A stretch of DNA of 35,879 nucleotides from Sulfuritalea sp. (lineage in GTDB: Bacteria; Pseudomonadota; Gammaproteobacteria; Burkholderiales; Rhodocyclaceae). Of this stretch, positions 9,195 to 18,339 are shown in pieces. A program made the position numbers and the translations under genes. Under the pieces are notes generated by a model. It saw only the letters and a list, made by a program, of their open reading frames with translations. It was not told the origin of the DNA and ran no database searches. Position 1 is the first letter of the stretch. Each line of letters starts with the position of its first letter. The stretch is taken from positions 1-35,879 of the forward strand of contig JADYZH010000007.1 in assembly GCA_020853215.1 (NCBI GenBank). Reading direction: 5' to 3'.

Positions 9195-9929
9195 TCATCC
9201 GCGCGGGCGGGAGAACACTTCGCGGATGGTCTGCTGGATGCCGATTGCCGCCTGGCGCGGGCTCGCCGCCTGCCGGATCGGGCGGCCGACAACAATGTAG
9301 TCGGCGCCGTTCCTGAAGGCCTGGGCGACATCGACGGTGCGTTTCTGGTCGTCGGCAGGCTTGTTCTCGACCGGCCGTATACCGGGCGTGACCACCAGCA
9401 ACCGGTCACCCAATTCGCGGCGGATCATGGGCGCCTCGAGCCCGGACGAAACGATGCCGTCCACCCCGGCGGCGAGCGCCCGGCGGGCACGGGAAAGCAC
9501 CAGCTTGTCCACTTCGCAGGCAAACCCGAGGTCATCGAGGTCGCCTCGATCCAGGCTGGTCAGCACGGTGACAGCCAGGATCTTCAGATCGCCCTTGTCC
9601 TTGACGGCCGCCTCCATGATCGCCTGGTTGCCGTGGATGGTGGCAAAGCTCGCTCCGCTGCCGGCCAGGGCCCGCACGGCGGAACGCACCGTCTCCGGCA
9701 CGTCGAAGAATTTCAGGTCGACGAAAACCTTCTTGCCCTGCCCGACCAGCCAGCGCAACAGGTCGAAATAGCCGCCGGTCATGAACAGCTCGAGTCCGAT
9801 CTTGTAAAAAACCACGGCATCGCCCAGCTCGACCACCAAAGCCCGCGCCGATTCGGCGTCGGGAAGGTCAAGAGCCACGATCAAACGATCCCGCGGATCG
9901 ATGGGTTTGCTCGACAGCAAGCTGGTCAT
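9195..9929 (-). CDS. pyrF: Orotidine 5'-phosphate decarboxylase
   Basis: 244 residues. DRLIVALDLPD opens the barrel; VFVDLKFFDVPETV contains the catalytic D-x-K-x-x-D tetrad region; VTPGIRP and DYIVVGRPI form the phosphate-binding end. The enzyme decarboxylates OMP to UMP, the last step of de novo pyrimidine synthesis. ATG at 9927-9929 is chosen because GAGG lies 8 bases upstream; an in-frame ATG six codons earlier (9945-9947) is possible. No terminator with a T-run is visible in the 50 bases between its stop and the rpsP promoter. Confidence 0.96.
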   Translation of the reverse strand: MTSLLSSKPIDPRDRLIVALDLPDAESARALVVELGDAVVFYKIGLELFMTGGYFDLLRWLVGQGKKVFVDLKFFDVPETVRSAVRALAGSGASFATIHGNQAIMEAAVKDKGDLKILAVTVLTSLDRGDLDDLGFACEVDKLVLSRARRALAAGVDGIVSSGLEAPMIRRELGDRLLVVTPGIRPVENKPADDQKRTVDVAQAFRNGADYIVVGRPIRQAASPRQAAIGIQQTIREVFSRPRG

Positions 9930-10016
9930 TCCCGACACCTCATTCATGAACAAGTCAAAATCGATACGGATTCTACTAGAATCACTTTTCGTCCCCGGCC
10001 GGCAGTTCCTCCGATC

Positions 10017-11528
10017 ATGCGCAGCAAGAAAATTTCTCCGCCGCCGATCAAACTTCAACAGGTGCTGGACTGGCTCGCCGAGCCGCCGCCGGAAGATCCC
10101 CTGCTCGATCTGGTACCCCTGCGCAACCACTTGGCGGCGATTGCGTCGCTGGGCCTTCCGGTATTGCACCGCCTCAAGATCGACGAACTGCTCCAGCAGC
10201 GCGCCGATCGCATCGATGCCACGCTGACCCCGATGCTGCTCGACGTCAAGCTGCCCTTGCCGATGCATCTGGGTACGGTAGCCCAGGGCCTGATCGGCCT
10301 GCGTGCCGAGTTGGGGGAAACCTGGCTGAAGGTCACCGGCGACGCCGATCCGAAGGAACTGGCCAAGGTCCATCGCAGCAGGCCCCAGATCTGCCTGCAG
10401 GGGATGATCAATTTGTCGCGGCAATTGCTCGCCACGCTGCTGATCGCGATTCCGACGCCCATAAATTTTTGGCGCAACGCCCAGGCGCTCTATCACGCAG
10501 CCCACGAAACAGTCGACCCGACGGCCACGCTTCCCGCCGAAATAAGTGCAATCGACGCCCGTTTCAAGGCCATGCTGGCGCTCACCGCCGCCCAGCCGGA
10601 AGGGCTCACGCCGCGTGAAACCGCCTTCCTTGCCGATTATCTTGAAACCAACGCGGCAGCCACGCGGATCGACATGATTCGTCCCGAAGGCGCCGGGGAC
10701 TGGTTCTGGCTGGACGCCAGCCTTGATCAACCGCCGGTCGCCCTGCGGCGCCTGATGCCCGATGGCGGACCGTGCCTCTACTTCCGCTTCGGCGAACTTG
10801 CCGAACTGGCGGCGCGCCATCTGGACCAGCTGAACGATGGCATTCCTCCCTCGTCGTTCGGTTTGCCGCTGCAGGCGGCCGGAGCCGACTACCGCAATGC
10901 ACTGGAACGGGCGCGGCTATGCTGGACCGCACCGCGGCGCCGAAATTTCAACCGGCGCGTACATTCGCTCACGGTGGATGTCTGCACCCAGTTGAGCAGC
11001 TTGTGGGCGACTTTGGTAGGCGACGCGGAACAGGTGCCCGAATCCAACGCCTGCGAACTTACCTACAGTGACTGGACGGTACTCAACGAGGGCCCGTCCG
11101 GCTACGCGATCGCTCACGTCGTCGGCGAGGTGCCCGGTATCGTCGCCGGTTGTGCCGTGGGCCTGCGCACCGGCGATGGTGCCGATTGGCAGATCTGCCT
11201 TGTGCGTTGGGCTCGCAGCAGGAGCAGCAGCCATGTGGAGATGGGCCTGGAAGTCATCGCGCCGTCGGCGAAGCCGGTGCGGATACAGACATTGGCCGGC
11301 CGCACGACGGCACCGCCGATTCCCGCCCTGCTGCTCCCGGCCTTGCCGAACCTGAGCCGCGGCGAAGCGATTCTGACCGTGCGCGGGGATTACAATGTCC
11401 GCCCGTTCACCTTGCTGCAGGAACACGGAGACCAGTTACAGGTCGCCGAGTGCATGCCGCACCGCAGCCTGGTCGAAACCTCGAGCATCGAAGTTTTCGA
11501 GTTCATCCGGAACCCGGCCGCAAATTAG
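10017..11528 (+). CDS. Large uncharacterised protein with PilZ-like C-terminal region (possible c-di-GMP effector)
   Basis: 503 residues, cytoplasmic by appearance (no signal peptide; the short hydrophobic LLATLLIAIPTPI near 137-149 is probably a buried helix). The first 300 residues are alpha-helical and match no family I can name. The C-terminal 200 residues contain PRRRNFNRR (306-314), a NEGPSGYAI turn (357-365) and GLRTGDGADWQICLVRWARS (382-401). Their order resembles PilZ domains (RxxxR, then D/NxSxxG, then a beta-barrel), but the serine of the second motif is glycine, so c-di-GMP binding is uncertain. The start ATG at 10017 follows TTCCTCCG with no clear Shine-Dalgarno. It is divergent from pyrF and overlaps the convergent yihY gene by 4 bases. 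Confidence 0.6.
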   Translation: MRSKKISPPPIKLQQVLDWLAEPPPEDPLLDLVPLRNHLAAIASLGLPVLHRLKIDELLQQRADRIDATLTPMLLDVKLPLPMHLGTVAQGLIGLRAELGETWLKVTGDADPKELAKVHRSRPQICLQGMINLSRQLLATLLIAIPTPINFWRNAQALYHAAHETVDPTATLPAEISAIDARFKAMLALTAAQPEGLTPRETAFLADYLETNAAATRIDMIRPEGAGDWFWLDASLDQPPVALRRLMPDGGPCLYFRFGELAELAARHLDQLNDGIPPSSFGLPLQAAGADYRNALERARLCWTAPRRRNFNRRVHSLTVDVCTQLSSLWATLVGDAEQVPESNACELTYSDWTVLNEGPSGYAIAHVVGEVPGIVAGCAVGLRTGDGADWQICLVRWARSRSSSHVEMGLEVIAPSAKPVRIQTLAGRTTAPPIPALLLPALPNLSRGEAILTVRGDYNVRPFTLLQEHGDQLQVAECMPHRSLVETSSIEVFEFIRNPAAN

Positions 11529-12346
11529 GCCCGCCTCGATTGCGGCAGTTCGGCAACAATCAGGGCGCCGACGAGGATCACGCTCCAGGACGCGTAAAGC
11601 CAGACCAGGAACACCGGTATCGCGGAGAAGGCCCCATAGACCACGGCGTTGAGCTTGAACCAGGTGGCGATATACAGCGTGAACAGTTCCTGCAGCCCGG
11701 CAAAACCCAATGCCGCCATTGTTCCGCCAAAGGCCGCATGCCAGGCTATTACAGGCTTGTTGGGCACCGTCCAATAGAGCAGGCCGAACAGTGCCGACAT
11801 GAAAACGAAGGGCAACAGGCTTCGCAGCACGAACCGGCTTACCCAGACGGGTTCGTCGATCAGGCCGAAAGACACGCTGGTGACAAACGAAATCGCGGCG
11901 AGGCTGGCGCCGAATACCAGTGGCCCGAGAAGCAACGCAAGACCATGCATGGCCAGACGCCGAAGGAACGGGCGGTTGGACTTGACACGCCAGATTTGGT
12001 TGAAGGCGCGCTCGATGGTAAGCATCTGCATCAGGGCCGTCGCGGCGAGCACCGCAACCCCGAAAAACGTCACCTGCCCGGCGCGCGACGCAAACTGGCC
12101 GATATATTTGGCGATGATGATGCCGGCCTTGTCAGGCAACAGATTGGCGAGCAGGAACTTCTGCAATGCCGGGCCCAGGCCGACACCCACCGGCAAATAG
12201 GAAATCACGGCGAACGCTGCGGCTATCATCGGCACCAGGCCGATCAAGGTGGCAAATGAAAGCGCGGCCGCGGTTTGCACGTAATGTTCGTCATGGAACC
12301 GGCTTGCCGTGCGTTGAATCAACCGGAAAGGTGCGAGTAGCCACAT
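11525..12346 (-). CDS. yihY: YihY/BrkB-family inner-membrane protein
   Basis: 273 residues with about six membrane segments. QTAAALSFATLIGLVPMIAAAFAVI, LLANLLPDKAG, NQIWRVKSNRPFLRR, LLYWTVPNKPV-WHAAFGGTMAALGFAGLQELFTLYI and YGAFSAIPVFLVWLYASWSVILVGALIVAE are the family signatures. The older label ribonuclease BN is a misassignment in this family; the true role is unknown, with transport proposed. I chose ATG 12344-12346 (MWLLAPFRLIQR). A longer start at 12371-12373 would overlap the divergent wrbA start codon and adds only a nonconserved MPPPLEFDY. The 3' end overlaps the PilZ-like gene by 4 bases. Confidence 0.9.
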   Translation of the reverse strand: MWLLAPFRLIQRTASRFHDEHYVQTAAALSFATLIGLVPMIAAAFAVISYLPVGVGLGPALQKFLLANLLPDKAGIIIAKYIGQFASRAGQVTFFGVAVLAATALMQMLTIERAFNQIWRVKSNRPFLRRLAMHGLALLLGPLVFGASLAAISFVTSVSFGLIDEPVWVSRFVLRSLLPFVFMSALFGLLYWTVPNKPVIAWHAAFGGTMAALGFAGLQELFTLYIATWFKLNAVVYGAFSAIPVFLVWLYASWSVILVGALIVAELPQSRRA

Positions 12347-12350
12347 ATAA

Positions 12351-13325
<975 letters not shown>

Positions 13326-13342
<17 letters not shown>

Positions 13343-14864
13343 GTTTCTCCTGCCCCGAACACAGCTTGTTCAGTGCGTTGAGATAGGCCTTGGCGGAAGC
13401 AACCACGATGTCCGTATCGGCGCCCTGCCCGTTGACGATGCGGCCGTCCTTCGACAGGCGCACCGTCACCTCGCCTTGCGCATCGGTACCCGTGGTAATG
13501 GCGTTTACCGAGTAAAGCAGCAGTTCGGAACCGCTCGCAGCGACGCTTTCAATCGCCTTGAAAGTCGCATCGACCGGACCGCTGCCGCTCGATTCGGCAT
13601 GCCGCTCGCTGCCTTCCACCGAGAGTGTCAGACGGGCCTGCGGGACCTCGCCGGTTTCCGAGTGGAACATCGATGACACGAGCGCATAGTGCTCGTCTTC
13701 GGGCAGAACCATTTCATCGCTCATCAGGGCGTGCAGATCCTCGTCGAAAATTTCGTGCTTCTTGTCGGCCAGTTCCTTGAAACGGGTGAACGCCAGATTC
13801 AGGACCTGCTCGCTTTCGACCTCGATACCGAGTTCCTTGAGGCGGGCCTTGAATGCGGTGCGCCCGGAATGCTTGCCCAGCACCAGCTTGTTGGCGTTCC
13901 AGCCGACGTCTTCGGCGCGCATGATCTCGTAGGTTTCGCGGTGTTTCAGCACACCGTCCTGGTGGATGCCGGACTCGTGCGCAAATGCGTTGGCGCCGAC
14001 GATCGCCTTGTTGGGCTGCACCGGGAATCCGGTAATGCTGGACACCATCTTCGATGCCCCGACGATCTGCGTGGTATCGATGCGGGTGGCGCAGGGGAAC
14101 ACGTCCTGCCGAGTGTGCACCGCCATGACGATTTCCTCCAGCGCGGCATTGCCGGCGCGCTCGCCGAGGCCATTGATGGTGCATTCGACCTGGCGTGCCC
14201 CCGCCATCACGGCAGCGAGGCTGTTGGCCACGGCCAGGCCCAGGTCGTTATGGCAATGTACCGACCAGATCACCTTGTCGGAATTCGGGATCCGTTCGCG
14301 CAGCTGGTGAATCCGGTTCGCATACTGCTCCGGAACGTTGTAGCCGACGGTGTCCGGAATGTTGATGGTGGACGCGCCTTCCTTGATCACCGCCTCGATG
14401 ATGCGGCACAGGAAATCGAGATCGGAACGTCCGGCATCCTCGCAGGAGAATTCGACATCGTCGATCCCGTTGCGGGCGAACCGCACCGCATGCCGGGCCG
14501 CGACGAGCACGTCATCCGGGGCCATGCGCAGTTTCTTTTCCATGTGGATCGGGCTGGTCGCAATGAAGGTGTGGATGCGTCCCGACTTCGCCGGTTTGAC
14601 GGCATCCAGCGCCCGCGCGATGTCCTTGTCGAAGGCGCGACACAGGCCGGCGACCGTTGAATCCTTGATCACCTCGGCAACCGCCCTGACCGCATCGAAA
14701 TCCCCGTTCGACGCCGCCGGAAAGCCTGCTTCGATGACGTCGACGCGCATGCGCTCGAGCTGACGCGCAATCCGCAGCTTCTCTTCCTTGGTCATGGAAG
14801 CGCCCGGACTCTGTTCGCCGTCGCGCAAGGTGGTATCGAAAATGATCAAGTGTTCCTTGGACAT
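13326..14864 (-). CDS. leuA: 2-isopropylmalate synthase
   Basis: 512 residues. The catalytic start [15 protein letters not shown], the metal-site [37 protein letters not shown] and [13 protein letters not shown] are all present. The C-terminal third (from about residue 390, ending [17 protein letters not shown]) is the leucine-binding regulatory domain. The enzyme condenses acetyl-CoA with 2-oxoisovalerate, committing carbon to leucine. ATG 14862-14864 has AGGAG 7 bases upstream; a longer in-frame start upstream is rejected. A leader of about 260 bases with a promoter, a leucine-rich ORF and a hairpin precedes it and may control it by attenuation. Confidence 0.97.
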
Positions 14865-14944
14865 GTTTATCTCCTGAGAATGCAAGGTTTCGCTGGCTAC
14901 CGGCCCCTGATCCTTCAAAATCGGACGTCGTCGCCGGGGAAATG

Positions 14945-14980
14945 AGTAAAAATCGACAAGACCGCTCCTCGCGGAGGCGG
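14945..14980 (-). promoter_or_regulatory. Terminator-like hairpin in the leuA leader (candidate attenuator)
   Basis: On the minus strand CCG-C-CTCC-GCGA-GGAG-CGG (14980-14962) folds into a stem with one bulged C and a GNRA-type GCGA loop. TCTTGTCGATTTTTAC follows. It lies about 148-166 bases after the predicted transcription start and about 100 bases before the leuA ATG. The T-run begins 9 bases after the stem, so as an intrinsic terminator it is weak; the attenuator role is inference. Confidence 0.4.
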
Positions 14981-15017
14981 GCACTATGTACAACCGGATT
15001 GTGGGAGGGGGGGTGTT

Positions 15018-15128
15018 TTAGCGCGCGCGGCGCAGCAGCGGCAGCAGCTTCGCGCGCAGCGGCAGGCGCGCAGCGAGCGTGCCGGTAACGGCGAGGAACA
15101 ACGCGGAAATGGCAAACGTCGCAGTCAT
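15018..15128 (-). CDS. Leucine-rich 36-residue ORF in the leuA leader (candidate leader peptide)
   Basis: ATG 15126-15128 to TAA 15018-15020. The peptide starts MTATFAISALFLAVTG and ends with KLLPLLRRAR. Nine of 36 residues are leucine, including CTG CTG CCG CTG CTG at codons 28-32. The ATG comes 7 bases after the predicted -10 box, so the transcript would start at or next to it (leaderless). It has no Shine-Dalgarno. Leucine codons before a hairpin upstream of leuA fit a ribosome-mediated attenuator. Alternatively it is a small membrane protein (residues 5-19 are hydrophobic, followed by a basic tail) or a chance ORF. Confidence 0.45.
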   Translation of the reverse strand: MTATFAISALFLAVTGTLAARLPLRAKLLPLLRRAR

Positions 15129-15135
15129 GGCGGTG

Positions 15136-15164
15136 ACTATAAAGATTTTATTTCCGTCGCGCAA
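15136..15164 (-). promoter_or_regulatory. Sigma-70 promoter of the leuA transcript
   Basis: Minus strand: TTGCGC (15164-15159), a 17-base spacer rich in A and T, then TATAGT (15141-15136). The region is sharply AT-rich between GC-rich flanks. It predicts a start near 15128-15129, giving a leader of about 260 bases before leuA. Confidence 0.65.
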
Positions 15165-15198
15165 CAGTTTTCAGCCGGCAGGTGGGCAGCGCATGAAA

Positions 15199-15221
15199 AG
15201 TCGGCGCCGGCGACACGGCGA
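15199..15221. repeat. Dispersed 23-bp repeat, copy 1
   Basis: Begins AGTCGGCGC and ends GACACGGCGA on the plus strand; it differs from the other two copies (22119-22141, 27255-27277) at one base (C for T at base 10). It lies 35 bases upstream of the leuA -35 box, outside any gene. From 15222 to 15383 I see no gene or other element. Confidence 0.7.
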
Positions 15222-15383
15222 CATCGGGGCCGCGGCGGCATTTCGCGCCCCGTCACGCGCCCGAGCCGGCCGGCAATGTTCGGCATGAATCCCTCGGTTC
15301 GACGGGATGGGCCCCTGTAATTCCGCTCGACGGCGGATCCATTGCGCGCCATGCTCGCCAGAAATTCAGGAACTGACCGGATA

Positions 15384-16477
15384 ACGCGCATCCTGTTCAT
15401 TCACCAGAACTCCCCCGGCCAGTTCAAGCTGCTCGCCGCCCATCTCGCGCAACAGCCCGGTAATCAGGTAGCGAGCCTTGAAGAATCTGCAAACGTGTGT
15501 CGCCAGGCAGGCCTTCTTTGCGTTTCCGGTAGTCGGCTACCAGGCACCAAAGAAGACCCACCCGCACCACTACCTCGCCAGCTTCGGGACGGCAATACGC
15601 CGCGGTCAGGATGTGGTTCGCGCCTGCGAGCCGCCGTAGGTCAAGGAATTCGTGCCCGACCTGATAACCGGCCACGCGGACTGAGGCGAACTGTTATTCA
15701 TCAAGGATGTGTTTCCCGCCGCGCGGCTGATCGCCTACTTCGAATTTATCTGTCATGCCGTCGGCGCCGACGTGAGTTTCGATCCGGAGTTTCCATCCAC
15801 CGCCGACGACCGTTTCAGGCTGCGCATCCACAACAGTACGCAACTCCACGCACTGTCGGAGTGCGCTGGCGACAGCAGCCCAACACTCTGGCAGCGCAGC
15901 ACCTACCCCGCACGCGGGCAGTAGCGCATCCGGGCGATTCACAAGGCATCGACCTGGACACCGTCCGGCCGTAGCCGAGCGCGGTGTTCCGCCTCGCCGG
16001 CGGACGAACACTGACGCGCGCCGATACGGAAATCACCTGTGTCAGCCGACAGCTTGAACCTTACCGGGCTTCCATGTCTTCATACGCGCCCTGCCCGAAC
16101 TGCAGCGGCGACTGCCCTATGCGGATTACCTGTCGCTGATGCAGGTCAGCCGGCTGCACATCTACCTGACCTATCCGTTCGTGCTGTCATGGTCGATGCC
16201 GGAAGCGATGGCCTGTGGCGCACCGGTGCTCGGGTCGGCCACCGTGCCGGTGCGGGAAGCCATCCGTGACGGCCACGACGGCTACCTGTTCGACTTCTTC
16301 AACAGGGAGCAACTGGTCGAAAAGGCGCTGGCCGCACTGGCGCACGACCAGGCGCAGACCGACGTCATTCGCCGTAACGCGCGGCACAAGATCGAGTTCC
16401 GATTTTCCTTCAAACACAACAGCCTGCCCGCTTACCGACAGTTGATCGCCGAGGTGATGAACCGGGGCATGCCGTGA
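15384..16477 (+). pseudogene. Decayed family-4 glycosyltransferase
   Basis: Fragments in all three plus frames reconstruct one GT4-type protein. The start is T-RILFIHQNSPGQFKLLA, where ACG at 15384 replaces the expected ATG. After a frameshift near 15480-15530 comes VVGYQAPKKTHPHHYLASFG, then KEFVPDLITGHAD, GELLFIKDVFPAARLIAYFEF and GADVSFDPEFPSTADDRFRLR. Stops interrupt this frame: TAG near 15638, TGA near 15683, TAG near 15922. Next come the remnants CVSRQLEPYR and FHVFIRALPELQRR, which join directly to LPYADYLSLMQVSRLHIYLTYPFVLSWSMPEAMACGAPVLGS. The segment normally between them, with part of the nucleotide-sugar site, is deleted. The C-terminal 112 codons (16139-16477) are still open. It cannot make an active enzyme. 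Confidence 0.85.
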
Positions 16478-16642
16478 CGCACTCGACCCGGCAAGCGCCA
16501 TAACTGTATTACTCGCCGAAGGATGCCGGCATTCCACTCGCAAACTGCACCCGATTTATGGCAAAGCGTGCATGGAAAGTGAAGTGGAGCGGAACTGAAG
16601 GCGGCTGTACAATTGACTCCCCGCGACTTCCGACTGACAAAC

Positions 16643-17032
16643 ATGGCGCTACGCGATCCCGTCGACAAGAGAATGCTGCGCATGGACGCGCGGCGTTTCA
16701 CTGTACGCTGCGAAGCTGCGGTTTCTTCCATCGAACGCGCCGACAACTTGCGCGAAGTTTCCCGCCTGGCGACATCGGTCACCCTGCCCTACTCGCTGAG
16801 CACGGATGATGGCTCAAGGGACTCCCTGCGGCTGCTGCAGATACGTGCCGAAGACCGTGCGCGCGAATTGATCCAGGAACAACTGCACAACCTTGCCCGC
16901 GCCGACGAGGACCAGCGCGAGAAGCTCAGGCGGACAATTCTGGATGCTTGGGCCAACCTTACCGGCCCGCTGGGACATTTACGAACCTGGGCGCAGAACA
17001 AGCTGTTGGCAGCGGAACAGCAAAACGGCTGA
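16643..17032 (+). CDS. Hypothetical protein, 129 residues
   Basis: I do not recognise the family. The protein opens MALRDPVDKRMLRMDARRFTV, has no signal peptide or membrane segment, and its second half is strongly helical and charged (RAEDRARELIQEQLHNLARADEDQREKLRRTILDAWANL), possibly coiled coil. The ATG at 16643 is chosen over a TTG at 16613; no good Shine-Dalgarno is visible for either. TGGAGC (16585-16590), 17 bases and TACAAT (16608-16613) could be its promoter. A strong stem-loop follows its stop, which supports a transcribed unit. It lies between the dead glycosyltransferase and the convergent MSHA locus. The region 16478-16642 otherwise holds nothing I can name. Confidence 0.55.
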   Translation: MALRDPVDKRMLRMDARRFTVRCEAAVSSIERADNLREVSRLATSVTLPYSLSTDDGSRDSLRLLQIRAEDRARELIQEQLHNLARADEDQREKLRRTILDAWANLTGPLGHLRTWAQNKLLAAEQQNG

Positions 17033-17051
17033 CTCATCGTTCCCGCAAACA

Positions 17052-17103
17052 CCGGAATCCGGTGCTATCAGGCACCCGGATACCGGCTTCCGCTTATTTT
17101 TTT
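17052..17103 (+). terminator. Stem-loop between the hypothetical gene and mshN
   Basis: Arms 17052-17065 (CCGGAATCCGGTGC) and 17072-17086 pair over 13 base pairs with one mismatch and one bulge around the loop TATCAG. T7 at 17097-17103 follows after 10 bases, a longer gap than usual. It lies 20 bases past the hypothetical gene and 57 bases past the convergent end of mshN, so it may terminate both. Confidence 0.6.
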
Positions 17104-17159
17104 GGTTCCCCGATGGTATCCAGGCGGCGTAGTCGTTCAACAGAGCAAACGGACTTACC

Positions 17160-18296
17160 TTAGCGCAAGCGCTGATCTATGTATTGCGCCAGGTCCGCCG
17201 GCAAGCCGGGCAAGGCGCGCGCCTTTTGATAGGCCTCGCGCGCCTCTGCGGTTCGCCCGGCGCTGTCAAGCGCGATGCCAAGGCCTGCCCACCAACGGGT
17301 CTCGCCGGGAGCAAGGCTGACCGCCGCCTGGTAGCGCTCCACCGCCTCCGCAGCACGGCCGACACGATTTAGCAGCGCGCCGGCAAACCCCTGAAAATCC
17401 GCACTGTTCTCACCGACCGCAGCATTGTCAAGCAGCAGACCGAGCGCCGCCGGCACCTGGTTGCGTTCGACTTTCAGCCGCGCCAGCGCAAGAATCGAGG
17501 CGAGGCGCACCGGAGTCAGTTCCACTCCCTGGCGCAACACGTCTTCCGCCTCGTCGAACCGCCGGGCTTCAATCAGTAATCCGGCCAGAGCCTGGCGAGC
17601 CGCAGGATGTTCAGGATGATCGTCCAGTGCTGATCGGTAGCCGGCGACGGCCTGTTCCAGGTTGCCCTGGCGATGGGTTTGGACCGCCCGGCGATACTCG
17701 GCTTCGGCACGTTCGGCGGGTGACGGCAAGCGCTCCTGCTTGTCGATGCGTCCATCGGCGGCGACCAGAGGCGCTTTGGGCACAGGCACGGCCACGGATT
17801 GCCGGGGCAGCGTGACGGGCACGGACGGGCGCTCCGAAGCCTTGGGCGCTACCATCGCCTTGGGCGTCGTTTCGACCGTCGATGCGGGCATCACGGACAA
17901 TGCATCGGCCATGCGCAACGTCCGCGGGGCGCTCGCCGGGTCGATTGTATCGGGCGCCGGAGCGGACGCCCGGACTGGTTCCGTAGCGGCTACCGGATCT
18001 GTTGCCTGGGCGGCTGGCGGCGCTACGACTGCCGCCACACCCGAGGGCGGTGCAGGCAATGCGGCGGGCGCGACAGGCACGGCAGGCGGCGCAAATCGCC
18101 CGACTTGCGCGTTGTTCAAAACCACCGCGCCCAGAATCGTGACGAAGGCCAACGCGCCGACGATCAATGGCGGCGAGAACCGACTCGGCTCCTGGCGTGC
18201 CGCCAGAGGCGTCACGGCGGCCGGCAGGGCCGCCCGCTCTCCCGCGTCAATCCGACGTGCATCCAGGTCGCGCAGCATCTTGTTGACCAGGCTCAT
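17160..18296 (-). CDS. mshN: MSHA biogenesis protein MshN (TPR protein)
   Basis: 378 residues. MSLVNKMLRDLDARR is the typical MshN opening. A single membrane segment (about 43-62, LIVGALAFVTILGAVVLNNA) is followed by a long Pro/Ala-rich linker (about 70-190). The C-terminal half (from about 190) consists of TPR-like repeats (AEYRRAVQTHRQGNLEQAVAGYRSALDDHPEHPAARQAL, EAVERYQAAVSLAPGETRWWAGLGIALDSAGRTAEAREAYQKA). The protein is anchored in the inner membrane with TPRs in the periplasm, presumably helping secretin assembly with MshL/MshM. ATG 18294-18296 has AAGGAG about 13 bases upstream. Last gene of the MSHA series, 43 bases behind mshM. Confidence 0.85.
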   Translation of the reverse strand: MSLVNKMLRDLDARRIDAGERAALPAAVTPLAARQEPSRFSPPLIVGALAFVTILGAVVLNNAQVGRFAPPAVPVAPAALPAPPSGVAAVVAPPAAQATDPVAATEPVRASAPAPDTIDPASAPRTLRMADALSVMPASTVETTPKAMVAPKASERPSVPVTLPRQSVAVPVPKAPLVAADGRIDKQERLPSPAERAEAEYRRAVQTHRQGNLEQAVAGYRSALDDHPEHPAARQALAGLLIEARRFDEAEDVLRQGVELTPVRLASILALARLKVERNQVPAALGLLLDNAAVGENSADFQGFAGALLNRVGRAAEAVERYQAAVSLAPGETRWWAGLGIALDSAGRTAEAREAYQKARALPGLPADLAQYIDQRLR

Positions 18297-18339
18297 TGGA
18301 CTAGTTCTCTCCTTCGGGCCGCCCCGGCCAAGACGCGGA

